This document shows, piece after piece, positions 30,333 through 41,921 of a DNA stretch of 64,000 nucleotides (positions are counted from its first letter, which is position 1; every line of letters starts with the position of its first letter). The translations under genes and the position numbers were made by a program. The stretch spans positions 1-64,000 of the forward strand of contig JAPDRN010000147.1 of the NCBI GenBank assembly GCA_030247855.1, given 5' to 3'. The notes beneath the pieces were generated by a model. The model saw only the letters and a list, made by a program, of their open reading frames with translations, searched no databases and was not told the DNA's origin. Source of the DNA: Knufia peltigerae (Eukaryota; Ascomycota; Eurotiomycetes; Chaetothyriales; Trichomeriaceae).

Positions 30333-31682
30333 ATGACGGCTTTTCGCGTCGAATCATGGATATGGTACTCGTTCACGATCTGTACCATCATTGCGCGACT
30401 GTATGTGTCTCCCTCTCCCTCTCTCTCTGTGTCCTTCTCGATCAACTTCCCGTCACCTACTGTATGGGTAATCTGATCGCTGATCGCTGACTTTTCGTTG
30501 TCACTAAATAGTGTCGCGAGGTTATTACATTTCAAGTCGGTCCTTCGCCTTCAAATCGAGGACTTTTTGATGGTGTTTTTGACATGCCTCTACACCGTTC
30601 TCATTGTGTTCCTCAACATCGACCTGACAGTCTCGACTAATCTAATCGATCCCGCTCATCCAGTTGAACTGACCCCTCACGAGATACACACGAGGACATG
30701 GGGCGCAAAGACGGTCCTTCTCGTGGAGCAATGCATGTGCGCCGTCCAGTGGGGCACCAAGATCTGTCTGTTGCTTCTGTACTGGAGAATCACGCAGAAC
30801 TTGAAGCAAGCTCTCGTCGTCAAGTGCGCCGCCGCATATGTTGTCCTGACTTACATCGTCATGGAAGTCTGCTACTTTGGCGTCTGGTGTCGACCGTTTC
30901 ACGATTACTGGAAAACCCCGACCGACAACACCCAATGCACGACCGCGCTGCACCACCTCATCATGAACCTGACGTTCAATTTGACCAGCGACATCCTGAT
31001 CCTCTCCATCCCTCTACCTCTGTTCTTGACTTCACACCTCGAATCCAAGCGCAAACTCCTCCTGGTTTTCCCGTTCAGTTTGGGCATCTTCACCATGATC
31101 TGCGCCATCTTGAGCAAAGTGGCCAGCTTCAAACACCCCTACAGCTCCGAGTGGGTTTATTGGTACTGTCGGGAGGCGAGCACGGCCATGATTGTCAGCA
31201 ACATGCCTTACAGCTGGGCGTTGATTCGGAGGGTGTTCCATCTCAGGTCGTTCTTGGGCGACTCCACCGCAAATCGCATGCAAGAGGGTGCACCGTCGAG
31301 GTTGGACGGACAGAGTTTGGGAGGAATTCCCTTGACGACTCAGCTTCGCTCAAGACAGTCCAACGCTCAGGAAGTAAGTTCGAGAAAGATCTCCTGGACG
31401 CCGTCGCTCTTTCAAAAGAAACATGCTGCCCACAGCAACCGAGATGCGACTACAACGACAACAACCAGAGCCTCGGAGAGTGACGCATCTGCGAGAGACA
31501 AAGAGGTGGATGCCGAAAAGTCGGCTCCATCCAGTAGCGATGGTATCATTCAACCAAACACGAAATCGACTCGCGATCCGGGAACTGATTGGGCCTTGGA
31601 TCGTTTATATCCTCTGGACGACGATGAAATTGACGGTGAAATCGCCAAGTTGGATGTGACGCAACGGCGATACGATGGCTGA
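30333..31682 (+). CDS. Fungal rhodopsin-like (SAT4/PTH11-type) 7TM protein
   Basis: Exons 30333-30400 and 30512-31682 give 412 aa (68+1171 nt). The intron is 111 nt with a GTATGT donor and a CACTAAAT branch region close to the TAG acceptor. Seven hydrophobic helices are visible in the first 270 residues. Family marks are QIEDFLMV after helix 2, the extracellular WCRPFHDYWKTP...QC block with two cysteines, and NLTSDILILSIPLPLF in helix 5. The C-terminal 140 residues are hydrophilic, rich in Ser/Thr/Asp and end in IAKLDVTQRRYDG. The family includes candidate receptors of the fungal surface but ligand and signalling partner are unknown, and no CFEM domain is present. Confidence 0.85.
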
Positions 31683-32043
31683 GGATAGCTGTGAGGTTCT
31701 TTTTCAGAAGACAGATGTAACCTGTTCGATCGACAGCATACCCGGGGAAAAGCAAGGCCATCCATTGTCTTATTCGGAATGACTGGTACTCATCGGGTCA
31801 CGTGGCAGCACCCCCACCGAAAACGGCATAGTGACGCAGGTCAGAAAATGACTCGCAGGGCTTTTGGATTGTTCAGCACTCGGGCTTTGTCAACTTTTTG
31901 ACGAATTCCATTGTTCAGCCCAAAGACGGTCATTTTCTATCCAGATACAAAAGGCCCAACTCCTTGTCACTCTTTTTATACTTTTCGAGAGGTAAGTGGC
32001 ACTCACGACAGTTTCACTACTCGGCGTCGGCTTTCCCGCAGCC
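31683..32043. other. Intergenic region and 5' leader of the PTH gene
   Basis: No gene is supported in this stretch. A sequence with good intron signals lies at about 31992-32040 (GTAAGT donor, CCCGCAG acceptor) immediately before the ATG at 32044, suggesting a short intron in the 5' UTR. Confidence 0.4.
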
Positions 32044-33042
32044 ATGACTAACTCCCATCCAGCGAAATCGCACCAGCGCAGTCGGAGCGAAGTCATCTCC
32101 CGCGATACCTTTGTACAATACCACGACGCCGACGACGATCTTACCTGGGCCGAGCCAGTTGACGATCACGATCACTTTGTCCCCAAACCTGCTCCCGTGC
32201 TCATCGCAAACCCCCAACCGCAACGCCAACATGTCAAACGTAGACCGGTCGAAACACCGATAACGTCGATTGCTACCGTCACCACCAACACAACCCCCAC
32301 TCCTCCCTCCTCGAGCGCTCCAAAGGCAGACCACGCCGCCGCCATCGGTGACTCGCCGATCATCCCGCCTCCTCTACGCATCCGCCGCCCGAAAGACATC
32401 CATTCCACAATGGCCCCGCCACCAGCTCGACAGGTTCGATTGCTGATCGCATCCATCGGCAACCCCCCACCGTACCACACCACCCGACACTCGGCCGGGC
32501 ACCTCGTCCTCAAGAGCCTGTCCACACACATGTCCCTGCCACCTTTGTCACGGAGCAAGGTTTTGGGGACGGGCAGTGTCAGTCTGGGTTCCGACCGGGG
32601 CGTTCCAGAATATACACTATGGCAGAGCGCAAGCATGATGAATGTTTCGGGGACCGGCACACTCAAGGCATGGAAACAATTCAACGGCCTGAATGCAGGC
32701 GCGTCGCCCGACATCCTCACCGCACTCGTGGTGTTGCACGACGAGCTCGAATCTTCCATCGGGACCATCAAACTCCGTCGAGGCGAAACCAGTGCCAAGG
32801 GCCACAACGGGATCAAATCGATACAGTCGTCTTTCAAGTCGGCAGGTCTCTTGCCGTCCATGGGCGACAGATTCATAAAACTCGGCGTCGGCATCGGGCG
32901 ACCTCAGTCCCGCGAGAAAGACGACGTGAGTGCTTGGGTACTGGGACAACTGACGAACCTCGAACGAGGCAAGATCGAGGCCGCGGCCGAGAGTGTGATT
33001 GCGGTCTTGAGGAGTGAGATTTCGAGGTTGGAAAGGTCGTGA
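32044..33042 (+). CDS. PTH1: Peptidyl-tRNA hydrolase (bacterial Pth type)
   Basis: The enzyme cleaves peptidyl-tRNA released by stalled ribosomes, in fungi probably mainly in mitochondria. It is a 332-aa frame from the ATG at 32044; the open frame reaches back to a GTG at 31996, but that lies in the likely 5' UTR intron. Residues 1-130 are a Pro/His/Thr-rich, probably disordered extension. The catalytic domain begins VRLLIASIGNPPPY, has the catalytic His near residue 149 in TTRHSAGH, then MNVSG, the catalytic Asp region VVLHDELE and GHNGIKS, which correspond to the MN, HDELD and GHNGL motifs of bacterial Pth. Length without the extension fits the family. No intron is needed in the coding part. 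Confidence 0.9.
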   Translation: MTNSHPAKSHQRSRSEVISRDTFVQYHDADDDLTWAEPVDDHDHFVPKPAPVLIANPQPQRQHVKRRPVETPITSIATVTTNTTPTPPSSSAPKADHAAAIGDSPIIPPPLRIRRPKDIHSTMAPPPARQVRLLIASIGNPPPYHTTRHSAGHLVLKSLSTHMSLPPLSRSKVLGTGSVSLGSDRGVPEYTLWQSASMMNVSGTGTLKAWKQFNGLNAGASPDILTALVVLHDELESSIGTIKLRRGETSAKGHNGIKSIQSSFKSAGLLPSMGDRFIKLGVGIGRPQSREKDDVSAWVLGQLTNLERGKIEAAAESVIAVLRSEISRLERS

Positions 33043-36000
33043 TTTGCCACGACTCACGACTCGCCCATTTGTCGAACACAAAAACATCCTTTGACTGCTT
33101 CTCTGCTTCTTCATTTTTTCTTTCTTTTCCAAGTTATGAAAAAAGTGTAGAAATAGACCAAAAGATACCCCATATAGCGAATTCAATTCGATTTTTCTTC
33201 TTTCAAAACAGAATCATTCCAAAGCGCATCAACTTACTCAAGTTACTCACCAGTGGGACCCTCCCCCAGATCGATCTTCTGTGAGATGGGAATTTTGAAC
33301 CAATCCGGTCACATACAGCCAAGTCCGTTCAATGTCAAGTGTTGGGTGGGAGCGGCTCAAAAGAGATTCCCCACAGCTGTTCTTTCTTTACATGATATTC
33401 TTTGGGGGGGAAATAGAGAGGGCCATGTCTCTACGGTAGCTAGTATCTTGGAGGATTTTGAGGCTGAGGTTTACGGAGTGCCGTACATGACTCTCACGGT
33501 GGGGAGTCGTCAGTCCTTTGGGTAGGTAGGTAAAAGACACATACATAGGTACATGGGTACCACACACACCCTAACTCCAGCTTAACCCTGTTTAACAACC
33601 TAGTTACTACTTGGGTAGGTAATTGACCTGACATGGGCCTGACCTGACCTGATCAGCTCCAACACTCGGACGGGGCAGTGCAGTTTTCTCAAATCATGAG
33701 CATCATCACGGGGTTTCAGCTGGTTGAGCTAAGGGGGAAGGAAAAAAACAAAACAACAATCAAACGGATAGTCAAGTACCATTGACTGTTTGTTCTTCCC
33801 CTCAAAGGTGAAGCTACCTAGGTAAGGTATATAGAACTTTTGATTGCAGATGAGTGTATTACTGCATGTAAACTCTTACGAAGGACTACCTTTGGTCATT
33901 TCCTCCCTCCCCACACACGCCGTCAAAACTGAAGCAACGAGTGCGTTGTACATTACATGCAGTCATCCTGTCGGTTGCTAAAAGTTGGCGGCCGCTTTGC
34001 TCGTTGCAGCAACAAGTCATACGAGGTGGTATTTTGTCCATCTTACACGCCCGGTCACAAGGCCTGGGGGGATTCCTTTGCTGACCTTTTGACCAGAAAG
34101 TGGTTTGACGGTGTCGATCAAAAACAGCGTCAGGCCGACTGGAGGTTGAAAACAGGGTAGGATTCGATGCGGTGAAGAGCTCGAGTTCTGCTGAGATAGA
34201 AGAAGGAGAGTTGTTGCTTTTGATCGTTTGTCGCGGAGGACGGCATGAGAGAACAGAAGGAGGTGGTCAGAAGTTGAGTGAGATTCAAGTCGAGTTAGAC
34301 AACGGATGTATGACCTAAGGTATTGGGGTTTTTTTTGTTGCAGTACCCGTGGTGGTCTCGATCGAGGTTCGGTATTCCATCCTTTGTGCACATCCACAGC
34401 CAGTTCGTCCCAAGCACTACTGTCCGAGGAGCGTAGCCGAGTAACAAGATACAGGTCACCGATAGACAGTAACGAGGAGGATCAGAACTTTGAGTGCAGG
34501 CAGCCAGTCACCGATATGGAGGTCAGATGTCTTGGATTTTTGTTACTTTGGCGATGATGGCTTTTGGGGACCCATGGGTTTGAGGATTCCGGTGACGTCG
34601 TAGTGGCCGCGTCCCATGTCGACAGGTAATTCCATGATGTTTTTTCTGTATCGAGATTCGTGGTTTGATTTGCTGTCAAAGGTGAATGAACCCGGTCGGG
34701 AGTAAAAGCTATCCCTATGAGAAAAGAGTCAAACAGAAAATGGAAGAAGAAGTCAATAGGCAAAGGACGGGTGATATATAACCAAGCAACACCAAACGAT
34801 ACTCAAGACCAGGTCTTTCTCCCTGGCAAAAGTATACAAAGCCAGAAGTGAAGCGTGCAGACGTGTAGCGACTACCCGTCGAATCACATGAAACAAATCA
34901 TACCGTCTCACACATGGCTGACCCCTAAACAGTTATCGGCTATGAAGATCAGCTTTTGTGTCTCCTTTGACTCAACAAAGTGTCAGCCGTCAAAAATGCG
35001 GTGACTCTGGTGGCGTTGCGATGCCATTCCATCAGATGCGGCCTCAAGCGTATACCAGAGGATTTTAGTGCGTTGTGGTTTTCTTTTTTTTTCGCTGCAC
35101 TGTGCTGCACAAGTCGGATGCAGAGCCCCCTCCCCAGTGCGAGGCCATCGACCGACCAGATTGACCAGACCGAACCAGAATATCGGTGTCGCACTGGGTT
35201 CTGGCCTGATGGTGCAACTACCGACTAGGTCATGCAGGCAAGAGAAATGGTGCATCCGGCTCACCCTGGACCCCGGCTTCGTACCTGAATCCCACGACCA
35301 AGGACGGTGGAGAGGGCAAGACTGAGGAGACTATCGGTGTAGCTGGTCTGTAGAATGTCTTGTAGAGAAGGGAAATCGAGAATGAGGTCGAGAAGAAGCG
35401 GTGAAGGACTCGCTAGGCTGACTGCGCTGATCCCGCCCCCTTTTTCCGGTTTCGCCGTTTTCTCCTCCGCCTCCCACTTCCACGCGCACAGCCTGCATAC
35501 GATCTAATCCTGCACGGCCACGCACCGACATGGGCCCTTGAGTCGTCAGCGAAGAAGAGGATGCCCGCCATCATTACCGTCACTGCCACTCGTTCCACGG
35601 CGATCCTGTCGTACCATGTCTCTGGGCTGTGGGGTGTGTGACACGACAGGATAAGTGACCCAAAGATGTGAGCATTTCTCGGTGCCCTTTTTCTGGTCTC
35701 GAGAAAGAAATCGTCCACCAGCGCCGAAAAGTGCTGATCCCCCATCAACAAGGGCAAGCGGACATCGGGAATCCGGAGGGAAGAGAAACAGTCGACAAAA
35801 AGAAGCCACTTCAAGCGGGGACGCACTATCGAATGCATCTCCCATGCCAGGTACGAAGACGATTCCGTGTTGACTACCTTACAAGGTACAGCCCAAACCT
35901 CGAACCTTCCCTGTTACGGATCTTGACGTCCATTATCTAGTGCATGTCTGGCCTTCGTGACATGTGCCCCAACATTGCTCTATGCCATCCGTCCTTTGTC

Positions 36001-37320
36001 CAGGAAAAACGAGCCGTGACATGTCCTGGGTTCTCCCAACTCTCATGTACTATCTCCGTGTAGGACAATACGACTTTGCCTTGGGGCAGCCAAAGCTTTC
36101 AACATTTCCGGCATCACAGGACGATGTCCACCAAACAGCGGCTCCCTCGATTCGCCCTTCCTTGGACCTACTGGCCACGTCCTCGACTTCTCCATACCCG
36201 TCGATCCACTTGATCAGGCTCTCGTGCATCATGAGATTCTGCAGGAGGCCACTGTTGTAGGAAGGAGGCGTGATGGAGAACACGCAGAGGTTGTATCCTC
36301 CGTAGTAGACCTCAAGTTTTCTCTTGCGAGAACCGTACGATCCGGTGAGTCAACGGATCCTGGTGAGCTGTATCCCTTTAGCTTCTATAGTACCAACCAA
36401 TCGCCAATATTGGATATATGGGGAGCATTGAAGATGGATGGGATGATAGCCCGCCGTAAGAAGGACGCCAGGATGATCCAGTCTCCTGCGATGATTCCAT
36501 CAGGTAACCTGACGGTTCAGTTGCGACTAGTGATGCACACGAAGCTAGCCATATTGTGATCCCGGATTTCGTAACGATTAGGTAGACAATAGCAGGAGCC
36601 AATGTCTGTCACGATGGTGTTGTGGTCAATTTCAGGCTGTCGCCAGGCCAAAGTAGTCAAAGGGCTCTACCCATCTGATGAGCGGAGCTAGATGGGAATA
36701 CCAAGACAGTTTCTACCTAGAATCGTGCGTCAATCCAATGTGTATTTTGTCTGGTACGGCATGGGAGACAGGGACAGACACTCGACGCTAGCATTGTTCT
36801 TCCCATTCCCCAGGAGCAGCTCTCAAACATTGTCAGCATCCTAGTTTTGAAAGAGTATGCCGGCTTCAAGCATCATTGCAGTCCAGACTGGTAGGTTCGT
36901 GTTCTTGGTAGTCCACCACCCACCATCTTGTACGCCTCTACATGCAGAGTCATTGGATAATCCGCAAAGGAGAACGTCAGCAAGCCCGTTAAGGGGAGAC
37001 GCATTTAGTTAGCGATATCAGCGCGCGGAGATGGGCTAATTGCGTTCAGAAAATGATTTCAACGACCCTGACAATGGTCCATTTCGTTCCTTGTCATTGA
37101 TGGTCGTCGTACCCCAAATGTCCGTGTTTTGTTGACTGTGATCAAGATATTTCGTCTGACAGAATCGATGTCGGCTTGAAGAGGAGCCAGAAACTGTCTG
37201 ACAAGACGCTTTACATAATAGGTATACAGATGTTCTCCAACTCCCATCCGACTCTATATTTATTTCAATCTACACGAGCACGGAGGACATCCCGTCCTAC
37301 ACAAAGATTTTCGCAAACAG
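33043..37320. other. 4.3-kb gene-poor gap
   Basis: This is the longest stretch without a supported gene. Open frames of 60-140 codons on both strands (for example 34017-34397 -, 35413-35838 -, 36224-36559 +) show no domain and no convincing splice structure. The first kilobase is rich in GGTAGGTA / TACCTAGG-like words (around 33525-33850) and has a TACGGAGTG variant near 33475. No transposon ends, tRNA or long repeat is seen. Confidence 0.4.
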
Positions 37321-39132
37321 ATGACACGTCTTCCTCCTGCTCTTATTCGACGGGCTGCTCACGAGAACCCGTTCCTACCTCTCCTGCTTCGAGTGTGCCG
37401 AGATCTCCCCTCGGCTCGAAACGAGCTTCGATGGCTCGAAGAATATGTTCAAGAGACAGTTGCTTCCAGACGACGGAGGCTTTATGACATGAGAGAGCGG
37501 TCTGGCGATCTGGGAGAACAAGTCCCAATAGGTCATCATGGAGCTAGGATAGCTAGGATCTCACGGAACACCTTCACCGGGCACAATCGGTGTAGAGTGC
37601 TTGCGAACAGAGGAAGTGTGGCGGAGCGGAATTTCTGTACAATTCATGGCCCTCTGGCAGCACAACCCACTGGAAGCTCTAGGAACTCAGAGGGAAAGAC
37701 TGTTAGAAGGCACATATACTCCTCTAAAGGCAACAAGAAAGATCAAGCGTCACCAGGAAGGAAGATAAGCAAAGGCGTTCAGAGAAGAGCCGCACGCAGA
37801 AACCTGTCAAATACCAGAGACAATGCCACGGCAGAAGATGGTTCTTCGGCTCGCAAAGCCGTTTCAGACGGCATGAGGAATGGCAGCGACCAGCTGATCC
37901 GGAAGTTCTTAACGAAAGCTGTCCACGACAGATCGCGGGGAAAGCCACTGCAGCATATCCTCGGAAACCAACCTTTCGGCAATCTAAAAATCCTAACTCC
38001 CAACACAGTCCTGATCCCCCGGCCTGAAACAGAAGCATACACCGAAAATGTTGCAAATATGCTTGCATCTGCCGTTCAAGAGACAGATCAAAGAGCAGGT
38101 GACCATGAACCGCGAAACCGCCGCAAACTCAGGATCTTAGACCTCTGCACAGGAAGCGGTTGCATAGCACTCCTCCTCCACTCGATCCTCAAACCACCAC
38201 CAAATTCTTTATCGTCCACATCCAGCGACCACCACTGGCCATCGACAATCGACCTGGAGATCCTCGGTGTCGACTATCACCCCACTGCACTCGAAGTCGC
38301 CAATAGAAACCTTCACCACAACATCTACAAGGGCCTTTTGCACCCTGAGGCGGCGACCGACATTTCTTTCATGCGTCAGGATCTTCTCAGGTTGACCCTG
38401 GACACCAAGACTCGACGTGATCCACACATTCGAAGAACATTCAATCTCAAGACTGAAGATGGATCTGCCAAAGCTGCTCCTGCTCCTACTGCTGATCATG
38501 AGCATGGAGGTGTGGAGGGTGACGTCGACCCCGACTCACCCTGGGACGTAGTCATAAGTAATCCTCCCTACATCTCCGAGAAAGACTATGCCCCCGGCGG
38601 AACCACCGAACGCAGCGTCCGCAAATTCGAACCCAAGACTGCCCTCGTGCCTGAGAACGGCCCATCCGTACACTCGGGAGATTTGTTCTACTGGCCCCTC
38701 GCACAGATCTTCGACGCCGTCGGCGCCAGGCTCCTGGTCATGGAACTCGGTGGGGCGGAACAGGCGGCTCGAGTTCACAAAGTTCTCACCAAGGGTTTCA
38801 GGTTTCAAGCGCGGCGTGATCCGCACGCGCTCTTCCTTGAATGCTGGAAGGATGATGGTACCGTGATTCCTCTTCCTATATTGGACTCGGGAAACAGAAT
38901 GGCCACCCACGACAGGCCCACCACCGCCGCAACAACAGCATCGGCAGAGTCAGAGTCAGACGACGCGCCTGACCGAGCCCTGTTTCTTTGGTCCGGTCCC
39001 CTCGCTGTATGGCGACGGGAACAAGTCGGGGAGACTGACGTTCCGCTTCGGTTCGAGTTTGGAAGACTTTACATGCCCAAACCAGCCAAAGACCACCAGA
39101 GGCAGGAACCTCCATTGGACCTAATCAAGTAG
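37321..39132 (+). CDS. MTQ1: HemK/PrmC-type release-factor glutamine methyltransferase (mitochondrial MTQ1-like)
   Basis: The family methylates the Gln of the GGQ motif in peptide release factors. This is a 603-aa intronless frame. The N-terminus MTRLPPALIRRA followed by PSARNELRWLEEYV is the helical release-factor-binding part. PLQHILGNQPFG, LIPRPET (about residue 231), the SAM motif I LDLCTGSGCIALLL (about 272) and the catalytic NPPYISEKDY (about 413) are all present. About 110 basic, low-complexity residues (roughly 55-165) are inserted in the N-terminal domain compared with the usual layout, and the C-terminus also runs on past the last family block. The basic N-terminus fits mitochondrial import, which would make mtRF1 the substrate; that is inference. 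Confidence 0.9.
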   Translation: MTRLPPALIRRAAHENPFLPLLLRVCRDLPSARNELRWLEEYVQETVASRRRRLYDMRERSGDLGEQVPIGHHGARIARISRNTFTGHNRCRVLANRGSVAERNFCTIHGPLAAQPTGSSRNSEGKTVRRHIYSSKGNKKDQASPGRKISKGVQRRAARRNLSNTRDNATAEDGSSARKAVSDGMRNGSDQLIRKFLTKAVHDRSRGKPLQHILGNQPFGNLKILTPNTVLIPRPETEAYTENVANMLASAVQETDQRAGDHEPRNRRKLRILDLCTGSGCIALLLHSILKPPPNSLSSTSSDHHWPSTIDLEILGVDYHPTALEVANRNLHHNIYKGLLHPEAATDISFMRQDLLRLTLDTKTRRDPHIRRTFNLKTEDGSAKAAPAPTADHEHGGVEGDVDPDSPWDVVISNPPYISEKDYAPGGTTERSVRKFEPKTALVPENGPSVHSGDLFYWPLAQIFDAVGARLLVMELGGAEQAARVHKVLTKGFRFQARRDPHALFLECWKDDGTVIPLPILDSGNRMATHDRPTTAATTASAESESDDAPDRALFLWSGPLAVWRREQVGETDVPLRFEFGRLYMPKPAKDHQRQEPPLDLIK

Positions 39133-39760
39133 CCTAAACCGATCAAGACGCAGGACGAGGGTGAAGAACAGGTCTCCTTCGCGACGGCGAAGGAGGAGCA
39201 TCATGATCATGGACGAGCAGATGCGTTTCGAGATTGATGAATTGTCGTTTCCTCTGCTTTCAGGTACAAGTGATATGTGCATGACACGCTGAGACATGAT
39301 AAGATTCTAAAAGATATGTTAATACCTTCTGTGTAATCAATATATATACCAATCTCACCGTGCCGACTGTCACGGCAGGGCTATAAATAAGTTGGCACTG
39401 TTAACTCGCCTCATAATAACAACAATATGACAGAAAGCCCTCTCAACAGAATCATGACGGCCAGTCATAGCCAAATATATATATCGTGTCGCTGGCCAGA
39501 ACAAAAAGTGAGGGATCCGTCCTATCGATACGCCGCTGAAAATATCGTAAATGATACTCCCTAACGTGTGCATCTTATGGAAGGATAACGCCATGCAACA
39601 AAGGCTCCGCTCCCTAAACGCTTGTTCAATGCTCGTGGTGGGGGGAAAAAAAGAGGTAGGAGCCGCCCAACAAACAATTCAACGTCATTATAGCTGGCAG
39701 AAGGCCAAACCGATCGTGGGACATCATCATAATTATCATCAAGGGTGACTCGGCGGCCGG
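39133..39760. other. Intergenic, convergent 3' ends
   Basis: This is 628 bp between the convergent MTQ1-like and LaeA-like genes. An AT-rich patch (atatatatat) sits near 39475. No gene is supported. Confidence 0.4.
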
Positions 39761-41007
39761 CTATCCGGTTGGTTTCTGCCCGTAGACCACCTTCATCCTG
39801 TGAATCGCATGGACTTTGGGGTTTCGGATGTCCCTCCTGACGTTGGCGCAGAGGACGAGGACCTCCTCCACCGACCATCCCAGGACGCTCGTGAGGAGGC
39901 GCAGGGTCCAGTTCTCCAGGCCCGAGTCGACGTGGGCGCGACACCATGCGCCCAGGGTCTTGAACTCGGGGTTCTGTGGCCACGGCCCGATTGGCCATTT
40001 GTAGGGAAACTCGGCGACGGACCGGAAGCCGGCGTCGAGCATGTGTGAGCGCATGCCGTCGAGCACCTGCAGTTCGCGGTTCAGTACCCTGTGGCACTCG
40101 GGGCCGACGCGGTTCCAGGCCTCGATGCCGCCGTTGGGCGGGATGGTGTCGTCGTCGCTGGTGAACTGCGCCGAGTACTCGGCCTGTTCGAGCCAGCCGC
40201 CCGGCTTGAGGGCCGTCATGCACTGCGCGTACAGCGCCGGCCAGTCGGTGATGGAGCCGTGTAAGCCTCGGATGTGGATGAGGTCAAACGAGTTTGGTGG
40301 GAACGTCCATTCGGCTTCCACGTCGTCGACTTCGAAACGCACATTTGGAGGTATCCAAGTCGGCTGGGTGGGCGATAGATCGGTGCCGGTGACGACGGCG
40401 GACGGGTAGGCGTCGGCGACGTCGATTGCCCAGGTACCTGTGCCGGTGCCGAGGTCGAGGATCTTAGAAGGGTCGGGATCAATTGGGGCGAGGAAGAGTT
40501 TGTTGCCGAGAGTCTTGGTGTAAAGCTCATGACCTATATCGAGGTGTTCGTTGGCAGCTTCATCGTTTGAACCCCTGGCGCAAGCCAGCGTCAGTGTCGA
40601 TCCAAGGACCCCGAAGTATCATCGAGTAAATCTTTTTTTTCCGATAGACGACGAGTCAAGATGGCAAGAAAAAGGAACAAAATGGACAGGGAACAACCGT
40701 ACCAGTATTTGCCGTCCATGTATGCGTGGTATGTGCGGCCATTCTCGACGCGATAATCACGTATCCACGACGATATGGATGTTGTTTCTGATACGCTTTA
40801 TGCTGTTAGTATTGAAGTTCTACGCCGGCCTTCCAGATACTACACTTACGCATCGCCGCCGTACGTAGAGTCGGGATCGTCGTCAACATGCTAGTGGCAA
40901 TTCATCAGCGCCTCGGATGAGCACAAAGGGAGAGCTCAACGAACAGGATCAGGAGCGATGTCTCTCGAGTCTTCACCTTCGCCGGTCTCTTGGATCTCCG
41001 GACACAT
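39761..41007 (-). CDS. LaeA-like SAM-dependent methyltransferase
   Basis: Exons 41007-40945, 40890-40850, 40795-40703 and 40574-39761 sum to 1011 nt (336 aa). The N-terminal exons give an acidic head (DDDPDSTYGGDAVSETTS) and then SSWIRDYRVENGRTYHAYMDG, the segment that opens most fungal LaeA/TAM-type methyltransferases. SAM motif I is ILDLGTGTGTWAID, followed by GTDLSPTQPTWIPPNVRFEVDD and FDLIHIRGLHGSITDW. The C-terminus ends MKVVYGQKPTG. Such proteins may regulate secondary metabolism or methylate small molecules; the substrate is unknown. The true LaeA cannot be distinguished from its many paralogues by eye. Confidence 0.88.
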
Positions 41008-41921
41008 TGCGTCGTTAAGCCTCGCGGTAGGAAACGAAGCTATACCTTGCACGTCTCGGCTACCCGCTACCAGTGGACGTGCACGCGTTCCACTTGGGTG
41101 AACAAGGATGAGGAAGAAAATGAGCTTTGTCGAAATCCCCTCGCGTCCACAAAGATTTAGATATGTTATACGACGAGGAGTGGGCGACAGACTGTGTCCT
41201 TATTCGATATCGGTGATGTTAAATGGTAGGATGTAGTGGTGATTCTGGTGAAAGGACATTGAGAAGAACTCAATTCCGTGGGAGTGAAAGCTCTTGAGGC
41301 GGAACGGAAAGGACGTATTAGCCCTTCTGGATAGCGGGAAGTCCCTGTTTTAGGCCTTTCGCGGCTGAGGGCTGGCGGGGCTTGCCGGGTGATCACAGGG
41401 ACTGTGACAGACGGAGTGAGGCACTTTGGGGGCACCGGGATGCGCCTAAAGTGAGAGTCTGTTGGGTCTCAATGGCCCTTATTTGACTTCAAACTACGGG
41501 CGGGAATGCGGGAAGGTTTGAGCCAAACGTCCACCATCTTTCAGTATACTATACCTTGGTTCACCAATCAGTTATTGTGCCGTATCTTGATTCGAAGCTA
41601 TATACGCTGTAGGTAACTCGCGTCCCGACAAATCATGCAGAATCATCTAGTGGAGTTGTTGAGATTGGCGGAACTATGTGGCTTAGGCATCCAGACTTGG
41701 CTGCTGTTTAGCTATATCTCGCCATGGTTCGAAGTGTTTATTGGACACCATTGACCAGTTTAATCATTGAAAGACCCAGTTATACAATAGACAGCTGGCG
41801 GCAGACAGTTGGCTCGAAAGCAGCATGTTTGTCAAGATCATCAGCTTTCAAGTGTTCGATGTGGCAAGGGTCAAATCCTCAGTCTGCCGATAGGATATGT
41901 GGAGGGGAGTGTCCTTGTCTA
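41008..41921. other. Intergenic, 0.9 kb, nothing recognised
   Basis: This is the upstream region of the LaeA-like gene and the 3' flank of the alpha/beta hydrolase gene. Short frames only (41166-41435 -, 41724-42071 +), the latter partly antisense to hydrolase exons. Confidence 0.4.

Noticed and set aside
30698..31483. 261-aa plus-strand open frame
   Set aside because: It is an alternative frame within the 7TM gene. Only the longer frame shows helices and the family cysteines.
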